This document shows, piece after piece, positions 46,401 to 58,305 of a stretch of 64,000 nucleotides of DNA (positions within the stretch are counted from its first letter, which is position 1; each line of letters begins with the position of its first letter). The stretch covers positions 2,108,001 to 2,172,000 of the forward strand of contig NC_085923.1 in the NCBI RefSeq assembly GCF_035222485.1, in the 5' to 3' direction. The notes beneath the pieces are model-generated. The model saw only the letters and a program-made list of their open reading frames with translations, was not told where the DNA came from and did no database searches. The stretch comes from Podospora pseudoanserina (Eukaryota > Ascomycota > Sordariomycetes > Sordariales > Podosporaceae). Both the position numbers and the translations under genes were made by a program.

Positions 46401-47143
46401 CCTAGCAGCATCACAATGCTGGCAGCTGTCCAGCAAATCAGACCTAGCAAAACTGAGGTGAGAGACCTGGAGTTTGTCTTCGCAGCACCGCCACTCGAAT
46501 AGGCCTTCTGGATCAGAAGAACAATGATGATAGCATCCAGAGCCAGCACAGCAACGCCGACAGGGAGAGCCGAGGTCGTCGCGAGGCAATAGTCGTCGGT
46601 CTGAGGTCGAGTGAAGCCGACAAACACGGCACCGGCGAGGAACCGGGTCAAAACGAGAATCTGGGGCAGCAACTGCACCACCGAAAGCTTGCCCCCCTTA
46701 TTAGAATTCAAAGCCCACAGCAAGAACTGTTCGATCGAGAACCTCGCCAATTGGTCGAAAATAGAAGCGAAAATAACACCGATTTGACATGGCATCGATG
46801 AGCCTGTGGTATCGATGAGCGTCGTAGCAAAATCGATGGCAGCCCATAGGGCCGAAGAAATAAGAAATAATACGAGGACCAGCCTCTGGCTGTCGCGGAA
46901 TACCGCAGCACCATGGCCGTTGATGTAAAGAACGAGAGCCGCCGAGGCAGCATAGACCACGCTTCCGCTATACCAGTATGTTAGCTAACCTCCTTCACGA
47001 TGTCCATCCTCATCCTCCGTCTTCTTCACCACCGCCCACAACAGACAACACCTCGACTCGGGATATGACACATAGAGTGGCGAGAGAACTGACAAGGTAA
47101 AGGCCCCAATGAGGGCCTGCGTGGTGGTACCGTTGTTCGCCAT
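40401..47143 (-). CDS. Giant polytopic membrane protein with disordered repeat-containing tail
   Basis: Not assigned to any known family. Three exons (47143-47052, 46967-46336, 46288-40401) join in frame to 2,203 residues; introns are 84 and 47 bp with GT-AG ends. The first intron's donor (GTGTTG) is less certain. Residues 1-250 hold seven or eight hydrophobic helices (about 9-27, 34-47, 60-82, 95-118, 128-148, 164-183, 200-220, 232-249); the last helix is created by the splice (LLVLIGVFITAGAM). The rest is Ser/Pro/Arg-rich and mostly disordered. It has an acidic stretch (about 1358-1450, DDYDDDDDVV, then a conserved-looking DETTLWEIASLLKVDNVPSRSSLV), three 80-residue repeats (about 1540-1787), a duplicated WxAALxEAxAxSYP motif just after, and a basic coiled-coil (about 1908-1962). 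LW/VW followed by PP or by TxE recurs more than a dozen times. It shares a promoter region with the split-barrel gene. Confidence 0.82.
41655..42395 (-). repeat. Three tandem coding repeats of about 240 bp
   Basis: Within the giant gene. Each unit encodes LWxPPV, then RGGLF/QGLFxVD, RTVxRTTTEEPAA, SMSRSPRP or YMSRSPRP, KPL, STSLWT and KTERNWIQ. The WIQ codons recur at about 41663, 41905 and 42145, a period of 240-242 bp. Copies are diverged but clearly aligned without large gaps. Confidence 0.93.
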
Positions 47144-49533
47144 GATGGACGATGATTAGCAGTATAAACGAGACAGAACGAGTACAGAGAGAAACTCAAA
47201 AGGCCCAATCAATGGGGGGCAAAAGTATTAAGGTAAGAATAGAATAGAATGTTAGTTGAATGAGCGTCTCATAGTGATCGTTTCCCGCACGTCACGGCGT
47301 TGATGTTGTGAATAGTGTCAATGACAGGCAGACATGTCAGGGCCCATGCCGTGTCGTGCCAAACAAACAGAAGGAGAGCAAAAGGCAAAGGAAAAGAGAA
47401 AAGAGAGGCGGTTCTCGAAGAGAGTCCCGGCCGGGGCTGCTGGTGCAACGCTTGACGGTCAACGCCCCCGGATCAGCTGGGTTCCTCGCGGGGTGGGATG
47501 GCGGACATGGGACAGTGGAGAAGGGGCTGATGAGAGGAGGTAGCAGAGAGGCTGCCAAGGCAGAGCTTGTCGCGCTTGTTACAGAGCCCCCCTAATCGCC
47601 ATCCAGTCAAGGCCCGCGGCGAAAAGTTCCGTCTGGACTTCGCTTGCAAAATCGTTTCCTTTGGTAAACGGGAGCTAAGCCCAGTCTCGCCATCTGTTGT
47701 TCATGCTGGCGCGAGGCATGGGCAGGCATTGGACGAGAGGCGAGGCTGACAAGGCCAATGCTCGGCGGTTGCATCGTAACCCCGTCCTTGGTGTTTCACT
47801 TGAAACCTGAGATGTCGCATCTCGCACAGACTCATTGCAGAAACTTCAGCATCTGGCAGTAGCGATAAAAAAAGAGTAAAAAGAGGGGAGACCCTGTCGT
47901 CGTCGCTTCTTTTCTCCATGGCTTGGGATGCCCAGTCTGTCGTCCCGAACGGGCTGTCCGTGTGCCCAAGCAGCTGGGAGGAGGATGCCAGTTGGATGGG
48001 CAGACGCTGTGACTCGTGACGAGGATAGCTAACTGTACAAGGGCGGCGAAACAGCCATCAGGCGCTGGATGATGTGACGATGTGTGTGTCTGTCTATGAG
48101 CGTTGATAGGATAATTGCTTCGTCATCGCCCGCGGCCGAGTTTGGTGGGAATGGAACACATTTGCAACGCGCCCTGGGGTTGGTCTTTGTGTGGAGTGAT
48201 ATGCTGTGTATCTCCAGAATCCATCCGAGGGCCTACTCAAAGGCTCATGTATAAGACTGAGGTGAGCCTTCTGGTGCACGATGTTGGACGCGTCTAAGCA
48301 GCGGGACCACCCCTCCCGGTCGTTAACAGAGAGCTTATCGAAGAGTGCACGGACCTTCTGCTGCTTGCACTGATAAGGGAGCTGTGGATAACTGATAAGC
48401 TTCAGTGACTATCTCTTGACATCCAAGTCAACAACATCCTAAAGGCTTTAGAACTTGAACTGTTCGCCTTGCAATTCGATCAGTGTTATTCATTAATCTC
48501 AGTATACAGCTTCCAAGGATTATTTTCAGTCACCAAGCATTTAACCCACAACTTATCATTTAGTCACCGGCCGCCTGCCGTTCAAAGCCAAGGTGTTCCA
48601 ATAGCCTCAAGATGGAGTGTGTCATGATTTAACCGCTCTTGCCTGGCACGAGATTCATTCGCCGACGAGATCTAAAACATGAACACATCAAGGTCACAAC
48701 AGCCGCGTACAATTATCAGCCTTGACTACGTCTTTTAACGAAACGAAACAGCAACCCTCACACAGTGTCCGTCATAGTCCTGTCATGAGTGAGGGGTAAC
48801 AATGAGGGGTTGAGGCTCCAAGTCGTAGCTATCTGGAATACCTACTTCGTAATAGGAGGTGACCCGAGTAAACTACAAGGCCTATTTCATCCCGAGTCTC
48901 ATTATGTCGACGATCCAACGGCCCGGACAGGTAGGCCAATCCGATGACCTGTATGCCGACGGCAAAGTCATGACAAAGGCGCAATTCTGGCCGCATATTC
49001 CACCACCGCCCCGCAGTCATCAGAAAGGCGTACCGATATGTAGACCAGCCCCATCGGCATCTCAACGCCGTGTTCTCGGAAAGCAGCGGTCCACGGAGCA
49101 GCCGATGGCTCCCGAGGAGGGGTTCGCATCCGGGACCAATCATTTTATCGCCATTTCCAGTTCCTACATCTCCATGAATGATGTTATCTCGTGCTTGAAG
49201 ATAAAATAGATACCCACAACAAATACATCTTGAGCCACTGTGTCATTTGCTTAGTATTTACCTGTCTCGGTGATGCTAACCGTCCGTGTTAGTCTCGAGG
49301 TAACCGAGTTGGCATCAGACCAACAAATCTCGTATCACATCTACACATCACCAACACCGACGGGGATAAATGACTGTATTCCCTGACTCATTGTAACCAC
49401 ACGTCTGTCTCATAAGCATTAGGATCACGTATAAGACTCTCGTCATCCTCTCCTACTCACGAGCCTGTTTATACCCATCCCAATCATCTCACAACCCCTC
49501 GCCTCCCTCAAGGTCCCTCACACCACCGCCAAC
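47144..49533. promoter_or_regulatory. Divergent region between giant gene and split-barrel gene
   Basis: 2.4 kb without a supported gene. Frames such as 48859-49209 (+) and 48829-49143 (-) overlap each other and lack domains. It should hold both promoters. No specific site can be named. Confidence 0.45.
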
Positions 49534-50403
49534 ATGCCTCGTCAAGACCTCGAATATCCAAAAGAAGCTCACAACACCGTGAAGCGCTACAACCACCTAG
49601 GTCAGTCCCCCCTTTTTTTTTTTTTTTTTCCCTCCAACCAACACCAACAAACTAACCATCCCCCAGCTGAATACTCCTCCGAACAATCCACTCCATAATC
49701 AACTCCACCCCCTCCTCCACATCTCCTTCAACACCCCCAACCCCCCTACCCAGCCACAATTCCCATGATCGGCCAAATGGGCTCCTTCGACCGCCCCTCA
49801 GCCGACCTAGGTGACGTCCTAGACCTCTACATCCACGGCTACATCTCGGCCCGCCTCACCAACCTCACCCGCACACCCTCGGGCCTCCCCATCACCGTCT
49901 CCGCCTCCACAGTCGACGGCCTCCTCCTCTCCCTCACCCCCTTCTCCCACGGGTACAACTTCCGCTCCGCCGTCCTGTTCGGACACGCCACCGTCGTGAC
50001 AGACCCGGCAGAGAAGCTTTACGCAATGGAGCTCATCACGAATAAGGTGGTTCCAAACCGGTGGAACGAGGCCCGGACACCGCCGACGGCCGGCGAGATG
50101 GCTGCCACGGCGGTGATGAAAGTCAAGATTGATACCGGCAGCGCCAAGGTGAGGACCGGGCCGCCGAAAGATGACAAGGGTGATTTGGAGAATGAGGAGG
50201 TGAGGGAGAAGGTGTGGGTTGGGACGGTGCCGGTGTACACTGTGCTTGGGGAGCCAAAGGTGGCAGAGTATAATCTGGCAGAGGAGGTGCCAAAGACGTT
50301 GGTGGAATGGAGGAAAGAGGTGAACCAAGACGCAAAGGAGTATGCTGAGCTCGCAGCGGTGAAAAACTTGGCTCCGGAGAAGAAGAAGCAGGATGATAAC
50401 TGA
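49534..50403 (+). CDS. FMN-binding split-barrel (pyridoxamine oxidase-like) protein, frame broken near the N-terminus
   Basis: Exon 1 (49534-49600) gives MPRQDLEYPKEAHNTVKRYN, the start of a fungal flavin-nucleotide-binding family often called pyridoxamine phosphate oxidase-like or nitroimidazole-resistance-like. A 66 bp intron (T-tract, acceptor CCCAG at 49666) leads to exon 2. There the conserved TIHSIINSTP and LLHISFNTPN segments are both present but in two different frames, neither in phase with exon 1. Two single bases appear to be missing, near 49681 and 49711. From MIGQMGSFDRP (49765) on the frame is intact for 212 residues, with HGYISARLTNL, FGHATVVTD and PVYTVLGEP of the split barrel. 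Either two indel errors or real mutations are present; an internal start at 49765 is possible. Substrate unknown. Confidence 0.75.
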
Positions 50404-50619
50404 GCTGTGGTGAAAAATGGAAAAGTTTTATGCTTGTTTATGAGTCAAGGAAGTATTCGATGATGAAAACGAGAAGGAACTCCTGAGCTTCCGGTATCCT
50501 TGTATGCCAACACGTTGAAGCGTGAATAAACAACATTCAAACAACCCACCCAATGATACACCTCTCAAATGCACCCCTCCATCAAAAGCGACCACGTCTA
50601 AACCCCTCTAACCCCCGAT

Positions 50620-52405
50620 CTATTCCCCATCATCCTTCCCAAGCAACACCAAATTCGCCACATTCATCACCGTAATAATCAACCAAACCAACACCCCAAA
50701 CCCCGTGACCCACCAACTATTCCCCATCCTCACCACCCCCCCCTCCCCCTGCCCACCTCCCCTCCTCAAGAACCTCCTCAGCCGGCCCTTAACCCCCTCC
50801 TCCTCCTCCTCCCCCTCCCCAGCAACCTCCCCCCCAAAATGCCCCCCAAACCTCGCCATCCCCGGCCTGACCATCATATACCTATCCCTCCCCGTAAAAT
50901 AAATCAACGGCGCCGTTATAAAAGGTAAAACAACACTCAGCGCCACCTGGCTCCCATTCAACGCAGCATCCAACCCCTCCCTCCCCACCGCCGCCGCGAT
51001 GACAATACTAGGCACAACACTGATCCCCCTCGTCACCAACCTCCTCAACCAAGGCCTCATCCTCCACCTCAACGCCCCCTCGCTAACCATCTGCCCAGCT
51101 ATAGTACAAACGATCCCAGCACTCACCCCCGAAAACAATAACGCCAACGCAAAAACCGTCCCCGCCACCGGCGCGATGCTCCTAGACAACAAATCGTGTA
51201 TCCCAAACAAATCCGCATCCACCGCCTCCCCATACAACGCCGCCCCAGCCACAATCAAAATAGCACTATTCACAAAAAGCGCAAAACTAAACAATGCCAG
51301 CGCCAGCTCCGCAACAGAGTACTTCATCGAGTGTCGAATCGCCTCAAGGCTGGGTATATACCCCTTCAACCCCTCCTCCTCTTCCCTTTCCCCCTCCCCC
51401 GTTGCCGGCACTAACCCCATCCTCTTGTCAAACTCCCACAACCTAGCCTGCACAACCCCACTCCCCAAATACAAACTATGCGGCATCACCGTCGCCCCCA
51501 AGATCCCACAAGCCTGATACATCGCCCTCCTCTCCACCAGCTCCCTTGACGGTACATACCCCCTGAACACCTCCCCCACCTCCACCCCCTTGACCATTCC
51601 CAACTGCAAACAAAAACACACCACCACTGCCACCACCAACCCCACGACGAAATACTCAAACGTTCTCAGCCCCCTCATCCCCTTTTCCGGTGCGTACCAA
51701 ATCAGTATAAGCAACACCTCTGTTATGCTAAGCGCACACCCCGCCACGAGGGGGATTTGCGGAATCAATAAATTGATCGCTATAGCTGTCCCGATAACCT
51801 CGGCGATGTCGGTGGCAATGATTGCGCCTTCGGCGAGGAGGTAGAGGGGTATGTTTAACCACCACGGCAAAAAGGCCCGGCAGGCCTCGGCTAGGTTGAG
51901 GCCGGAGACGGTGCCGAGTTTGATGGAGAGGGCTTGGAGGAATATGGCAAAGATGTTGCTGAGCAAGACGATGAAGAGGAGCTTGAACTGGTAGGAGGAG
52001 CCGGCTGCGATGTCGGTTGCGTAGTTGCCTGGGTCGACTACATTCCGGGGTTGTTAACATGCTGATGAAACGGAAAGGGGGACGGGGCTTACTATAAGCA
52101 ACAGCAACCATGAACCCTGGGCCGACAAACTTTGCAAAGGTAACAACCGTTTTTTTGAGGTTGGACATTTTGGACTTGAAAGAGGAGGTTGTTGTTATTG
52201 TTGTTGGTGGTGAGGGGGATGGCGGGGGCGCGGTGCAAAGGCGCTGGTGGAGGGAGCGGATTAGGGGTAGGGCGTCACCTTCGGGGTTGGGGAGGGTCGT
52301 TTTGCTGGTGTTATTGGGGGTAGCGTCGTCTGCGGTGCTGATGACTGGGGTAGAGACAGCCGGGCTTCCGCCTCCGGGGTCATCGGGAACGGCGGTGGTG
52401 GCCAT
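50620..52405 (-). CDS. NRAMP-family divalent metal transporter (Smf type)
   Basis: Proton-coupled uptake of Mn2+, Fe2+ or other divalent metals. Two exons (52405-52093, 52037-50620; 55 bp intron) give 576 residues. The N-terminal 85 residues are Thr/Pro/Ser-rich. The first helix VGPGFMVAVAYIDPGNYATDIAAG contains the metal-binding DPGN (residues 106-109), which is formed across the splice site and thereby confirms it. EGAIIATDIAEVIGTAIAINLL is helix 3. ILGATVMPHSLYLGSGVVQ carries the second metal-binding motif (MPH in place of the AxxMPHN of many members). About eleven helices follow the NRAMP pattern. A charged Glu/Gly/Arg-rich insert lies before the last helix. Yeast has Smf1-3; which one this matches cannot be told by eye. 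Confidence 0.92.
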
Positions 52406-53393
52406 TGTGGCCTATCTCTGTTCTGTGCGAGATTGCTGTCGTGGGATGATGGTTCGTGATGGCAGCTACTATCGTCCAAGTTCGTCGTCGGCGTTCGCGA
52501 TGTCGCTCTCGATGATTGTACAGCGTCAAAGGCAGCAGACAAAAAGCGCACCTTCCTGATGTTCCAGTCAAAAAGATCACGAGAAGGGACGAAAATCAAG
52601 AGCAAGGCGGACACCCGCTCACCCAACCGCGGAGTTTTCCCCGAGCCACTCAAACCCCTCGCTATTTTCCCCAAACAGAGAAGGGACGATTGAGTACACT
52701 CGGGTAGGTGTGCAACATGCGGCTCTCGCTCATCAGACTTCCGGATTCGGAGCTAGAAGACGAAAGTCAAGCCTGCAACAGTCAGCCACAGCCACCAGAT
52801 GGGGATCAAGAAACAAATTGTCACCTGGAGAAGCCTCCAAAATGATGCCGTCATGCCCCAAAGCTAACGATTTAGCAGACATGTCCAACTGCAGTGTCGT
52901 CAACAGGGTCCGTGTAGCGCAAACCTTGTGTCCTGTGATGCTGCTGTGTCCGAGGCCCTGCATATGTCGGACATTTCCCGGCATAGAATGGTTGAGAGAC
53001 AAAAAAGATATGGGCAAATAGATCATGTTCAATCTATCTGAATATCTAACTTGTCTGGTTTGGTTTCGTTGGGCCAGTTGATGACCAGCGACATCGGGCC
53101 GGCCCTCCTCGTAGGTAAGTAACCTTCGGAATGGCCGGTCCTCTGTCGGGTGCTCCTGCACCACAACCACCATCGTTGAGGGGAGAGATCCCTTATCCAT
53201 ATCATTTCTGCCAAATAACCTGGCATTAAATAATTCCTGCTCGCTGGGCCGCAAGGGCCGTCTGCAAAATGCGTCATCAAAAGCGTCGAGAATGCAGACG
53301 GCGTGCCCTGCCGGCTGTCGGATCTGTTCCGAAGCCCAGCGCTTCTCCCGCGTCTAATACACCTGGGCTGCTTCCGCTGTGGCAGCAGCAAGC
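52406..53393. promoter_or_regulatory. NRAMP promoter and OPI3 3' flank
   Basis: 988 bp between two genes on the minus strand. The open frames here (for example 52733-53254, minus) lack domains and plausible splicing. No element was recognised. Confidence 0.45.
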
Positions 53394-54163
53394 TTAGAGC
53401 TCCTTCTTCTCCTCGTAGCCACCAGCCTTGGCCCTCTCGCGCTCGCGCTTGGCATAGATGCCGGAGGTGAAGGGGTTCTCGAACTGGATGGCGATAATGT
53501 AGACGATGAGGACGTGGAGAGTCAGAAGGATACCGGCGGGCTTTCCGTAAAGCAGAGCGCTGCCGAGGAAGCTCATGGTGGAACCATAGTACATGGGGGC
53601 GCTGGTGATGTTGAAGGGGAAGCCGGTAACCATTTTGTCCATCAGGATGCCAAAGTAGTCACCCAGGAAGGTGCCAGTGATGCCAAGCTGCCATGTCGAA
53701 GAGATAACCAAGATGTTTCCAAGAGCCAAGAGAGCGTAGGCAGCGTAGGTGACATTCTCGCCCTCGAGGGCGGGGTGCGATGGCTGGTCACGGAGGGCAC
53801 GCTCGTAGAGGAAGTCGCGGACGAGGCCGAGAGAGAAGATGGTGGCGGCGAGAGCGTAGCATCCTTTTTGGGCGCTGCCAAAGGCACGAGTGATGAAGTG
53901 GTCACGGTACTCCTTGCGGGCAACGATGCTGTTCGGAGTTGAGCTGTTAGCAGCAGTCGGATGGCGTTGGATCCAAAGGGAGGAGAGAGCTCACTTCCAG
54001 AAGGTAGGGTTGAAGGCAATGGCAGCAGCAGAGACTATTGCAGCGGTCAGAGATGATCGTCCGGCATAGCTATTTGGCACAAGCGCATGAACATACTGAA
54101 AAAGCTGCGCTGGTTGAAGTCAACGTAGTTGACGAACTCGGTGAGAAGCTGAGGGATAGACAT
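53394..54163 (-). CDS. OPI3: Phosphatidyl-N-methylethanolamine N-methyltransferase (OPI3)
   Basis: ER membrane enzyme that makes the last two methyl transfers from S-adenosylmethionine in phosphatidylcholine synthesis. Three exons (54163-54097, 54034-53995, 53928-53394) give 213 residues, close to yeast Opi3 (206). Reads MSIPQLLTEFVNYVDFNQRSFF, then AAAIAFNPTFWNIVARKEYRDHFITRAFG (the highly conserved PTFWN-R-EY segment built over two introns), GCYALAATIFSLGLVRDFLYERAL, LLALGNILVISSTWQLGITGTFLGDYFGILM, and a last helix with LLTLHVLIVYIIAIQFENPFT before a Lys/Arg/Glu tail. Four helices are visible. The two introns are 62 and 66 bp. It shares a 488 bp divergent promoter with the spermidine synthase-like gene; both proteins use adenosyl-methionine derivatives. 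Confidence 0.93.
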
Positions 54164-54651
54164 GATGGGCAAATCTGGCAGTGGTATTCTCAACAAGATG
54201 GAATTTGCAGAGGGAAAAGAACAAGTAAAAAGAAGCTTGTGATCACGAGCGGCACAGATCACAGGTGGATGAGGATGGATGCGGGCAGAAAGAAGCTACC
54301 CGGGCTGTCCCCGTTAAAAAATTGTGTGATGCTGTTTGCTCCACAAAAACTTCTCAAAGCGTCATCGTCTCCCCCACACTCTTCCCCGCGGCAGGCAAAC
54401 GCTCAAATGACAGGGGTAGCTACAGCGGTCCGACCCCGCTGTTCCCAACCTGGCGCGGCGGGACCAAGAGCTCCTTGATGTCGCAGCTCAAAACCAACCA
54501 CCAGCCAATCATTCCAAGTCTTGGACATAAATGAGACCAGATTGCGCTTCACTCATCGATTGAACATCATGGAATAACCTCACTCGTTCTTTTTTCTCGT
54601 CTTGTATTTGTTTACTGTCGTGCTTCGATGAGACCTTGATGACCACAAGCC
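54164..54651. promoter_or_regulatory. Divergent promoter OPI3/spermidine synthase-like gene
   Basis: 488 bp between two divergent starts. No TATA or inositol-response element (CATGTGAAAT type) is evident on reading. Confidence 0.45.
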
Positions 54652-56580
54652 ATGGCGCCTAAACAACGTAAACCCACCCCAGGGTCCTCCTCAGCTTCGG
54701 GGTCCTCCCCCGCAAAAGCCATCCCCCATATCAACCCCAACAGTTCCTTCACCCCCGAATCTTTCGAGAAGGAACTCGAGTCTCTCGCTCAAAAAGCACA
54801 GTCTGAGACAACCTTGCATTACTTGACAGAGCAATCCATCATCTATCTCAAATCAGCCGCCTTGCTCTCCCTCATTGCGCTGTACTCCACCGTCTCTCAG
54901 CTCAATCTCTCTCCAACTTACGGCTCCATTCCATCATCAAAATGGCACTCCAAGCTTATCATGGCCGGGTGTTTCGCTGGTTGGTCAACTAACCTCACTC
55001 TCAACCGGGTCTTGCCGTTCAAGCCCGAGAAGCTATTGCCCCTGCTGGCCGTTTATGTCCCCGTCGTCCAGTTCTTCTTGGGGAAGGTCAGCTCAACACT
55101 GACAGCACAATGGGGACCTTTGATCACGGAGGGACTGACGCTATTACCACTGGTGACAATCAGTGCGGCTTGTGTGGCTACCTACCTCGAGGGTGCAGAT
55201 ATGCCCGGCTTCTTGCCAAGTTGGATTCGGGACGCCTTGCCAGGACTGGGCGGTTATGGGTTTTACAAGCTTTCAGAAAAGATTCTGGGCGGGTTGGTCG
55301 AGGAGCATATTGGACAGTCAGTGTTAAACACAAGAGTGGGCATGGAGCTGGCATTGGCCGGAAGTTATGCGGCTTTGGCGCCGTCAAAGTTGCTGGTTTT
55401 TGCTTTGCCAGCCCTTTTGCATACTGCGTTGCTGAACACACATCTTCCTACTGGAAATGCGCTTGCGAACTTGAACAAGGGTTTGGAGAGCGTTGGTTAT
55501 GTGGTTTTGGACAGGAAGGAGAGTTTGACGGGATACGTCTCGGTTGTGGACAGCCCGAAGGAGGGATACAGGGTCATGAGATGTGATCACTCTTTGTTGG
55601 GTGGTGAGTGGGTCAAGTTCTTGAACCAGGGACAGTTCAAGGGCAACCAGGTTGCTGAGCCTATTTATGGTGTTTTTGCCATGCTCGAGGCAGTGAGATT
55701 GGTCAAGACCCCTGAGAAGATCAAGGATCATGAGGCGAAAGCTCTCGTCATGTAAGTGATGTTGCTGTCTGTGGCTCCATGGACGGTGGAAAGCTAACAT
55801 TCATCAGCGGTCTCGGCATCGGCACCACCCCCGCTGCTCTTGTGGCACATGGCATCGACACCACTGTCGTCGAAATCGATCCTGTGGTGCACAAATTTGC
55901 CCTCGAATATTTCCAGCTCCCCAAGAACCATACCGCTGTCATTGAGGATGCGGTCACTTACACCTCCCGTCTGGCAGCTGACGAAAAAGGGCAGCGCTTC
56001 GATTACATCGTCCATGACGTCTTCACCGGTGGCGCTGAACCCATTCCCCTCTTTACTCTCGAGTTCCTCCAGAACCTGAACGCGCTGCTCAAGCCAAACG
56101 GAGTCATTGCCATCGTGCGTAACACATTCTTATTTTACTCTTGCTAACTTGCTAACACCATGGCAGAATTACGCCGGAGACTTCGCCCTCCCCCCACCCC
56201 GCATCGTCACCAACACTATCCGCTCTGTCTTCCCCGCTTGCCGTGCCTTCCGCGAGCACCCGCGCGACATGGAGGATTTCACCAAGAACCAGAGGGACTT
56301 CACCAACATGGTCATGTTCTGCACCAAGGATCCTTCTGGAGAAGTCAAGTTCAGGCATCCTAACAACAGAGACCTGCTAAACAGCCCGTCGAGACAAGCG
56401 TTCTTGTATCCTCAGCATGAAGTCAAAGAGGAGGACTTTGTCAAGGCTGAGGGAGAGGCTGAGGGAGTGTTGAGGGCGAACGATACCGAGAGATTGGTCA
56501 AGTGGCATGAAAGCAGTGCCATGGGGCACTGGGGCATCATGAGAACTGTGTTGCCGGATGCGGTTTGGGAGGAGTGGTGA
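54652..56580 (+). CDS. Membrane-anchored spermine/spermidine synthase-like methyltransferase-fold protein
   Basis: Three exons (54652-55751, 55808-56114, 56167-56580; introns 56 and 52 bp) give 606 residues. The N-terminal half has a disordered Ser/Pro start and about five hydrophobic segments (about 63-85, 101-118, 126-146, 157-179, 230-261). The C-terminal half (from about 290) has the polyamine synthase fold: YVSVVDSP, RVMRCDHSLLGGEW, then VIGLGIGTTPAALVAHGIDTTVVEIDPVVHKFALEYF (the nucleotide-binding loop and acidic strand end, formed across intron 1), YIVHDVFTGG, and LKPNGVIAINYAGDF across intron 2. The GGGDG of true synthases reads GLGIGTT, so the aminopropyl-transfer activity is doubtful. 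Related fungal proteins are annotated as spermine/spermidine synthase family; a function in membranes is an inference. Confidence 0.87.
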
Positions 56581-58194
56581 GTGTTGGTCGAGGATATTTG
56601 TTGTAAATTCTGTGTAAAAGGGACTTGGGGAGGTAATTTCTGTTTTGTCACCGTGATGGCTTTGGATGTTGTGCGTTTGGTCAGTTTGCCGAAGCTGAAC
56701 TGAGGGGCGTTGGGGCGTTCTTCGTTTGTTGGGTATGTCGCTATCGGAACATTGTTGGATATCTTCGGGTTGAGCAATCCTTTCATGCTTGTCTATGACT
56801 CCCAACGTCTTGCCAGCGGACTGAAAGATCAGCTAGCTCGCTTTGCAGCTGCTTCCCTCCTGGTCAGGAGCTATGTGGTCCCGTGTCGCCAAACCCACTA
56901 CTGTTTCTCCCAGCCAGCAGCTTAGTTTCCACCTGACAAAGAGGTTTCTATCAAAGCGCCATCATTCTGCCAATTGCAGCTCAGCACAAACGCTGCCACC
57001 AAACAAGTTCCAATGCCAAACTCTCATGGCACACCGTATGCTTTCACCCTGTTGCCAGCAGGCAATCAACGCTTGTTAGGAAGTGGTGACGTAAAGCAGA
57101 CATCGCCTGGGCCCCCGGTAAAGAGCATATAATCCCCCAGCTGCCCCCGCTCAATCTATGCATCCACTGCATCCTGAACAGAGTTGACCAAATAAGATAC
57201 CTTTCTCATCCCCTCGATTTATCGACCAATTGATCATGCTGGCTCGAAGTTTTAGATAAATTCACATCTCAACAACACAGACATCTACCTCATCCACCAG
57301 ATCCCACCTCACCTTGCCTAGCCCCCTCACCTCACCTTCCACCCAATAACAATTCACCTTACACGACTGGACCCCGAGCATCCGTTAATCAGCAAAGGAG
57401 AATGGGCCAAGGAGGAGCTAGGGACAGGAGTTCAATTAGGGTGTGTAAACCCCAATGGTGCGTTACTAACCTACAAACTTTGCTAACTTGACCCTGGAAT
57501 GTGTCAGAGCTCTGGTATGGAGTTGGTCTGAGAGGCAGGAGGCTATCATATCATCCTTGACCTCGGCTGGACTTTATCCAATGCAGCAGGCTCAGGATGA
57601 GGCGCCACCTAGCAGCCACAATACCGCTCCAAATCCAAGGCCATATACCTAGCCCGTCAGCTCTACATTTGAGTACCAGTATGTGAGTCTAGCAGAGTTG
57701 TGATGAGCGCGTTGGTTGTGGTGGTTGGGAGGCTAATAATGGGTTAGGGCGGGATGCCTGGACGAATACCTACTGGCTAATGGAATGGGCCTTCGGAGCA
57801 ACGTTGTGCACATCGTTGTTGGTCCTTGGCTTGAGCTATCAGACATCTTACCAACTAAACAAGCACACCGCATTCGACATCTTCAGAATTGCAGCTCCGT
57901 CCGTAAAATTCAGGCCGCCTTTGTCTGCGTTCAACCGACCAACCAGCATATTTGACCCCACAGTTATCACCAAACGAAGTATGGCTACCTGTATATATTG
58001 ATCTTCTTCATTTTTGTTTCCACCTACTTACTCGCCAACGGAAGAGGTCTTGCTATACAGGATCGTCTCCACTGCAGAATAATGCCGCACGAGTGTCTGC
58101 TCCGGCGACTCTGAATCTGGCAGACTTAGCCTTTACCAGGACCAGCCTCCCTCCAATCTCTTGAATCATACACCCTCCAGCTGTATCGTTTCAA

Positions 58195-58305
58195 GCGCGG
58201 TCGTGAGGACTATGAAAGAAACCTCCGACAACTTGCAATTCTCATGACGACTATCTAGTCACTGGGCAAGCCCAACGGCACCACTTTTACTTCTCGGGGA
58301 TTTTA
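58195..58305 (+). pseudogene. Degenerate copy of a short coding segment (see 62752-62934)
   Basis: Reads REDYERNLRQLAILMTTI, a TAG stop, then SLGKPNGTTFTSRGF. It aligns without gaps over about 100 bases to 62800-62905, where the frame is open. Many differences are at third codon positions, so the segment was once under coding constraint. Function unknown. Confidence 0.5.
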
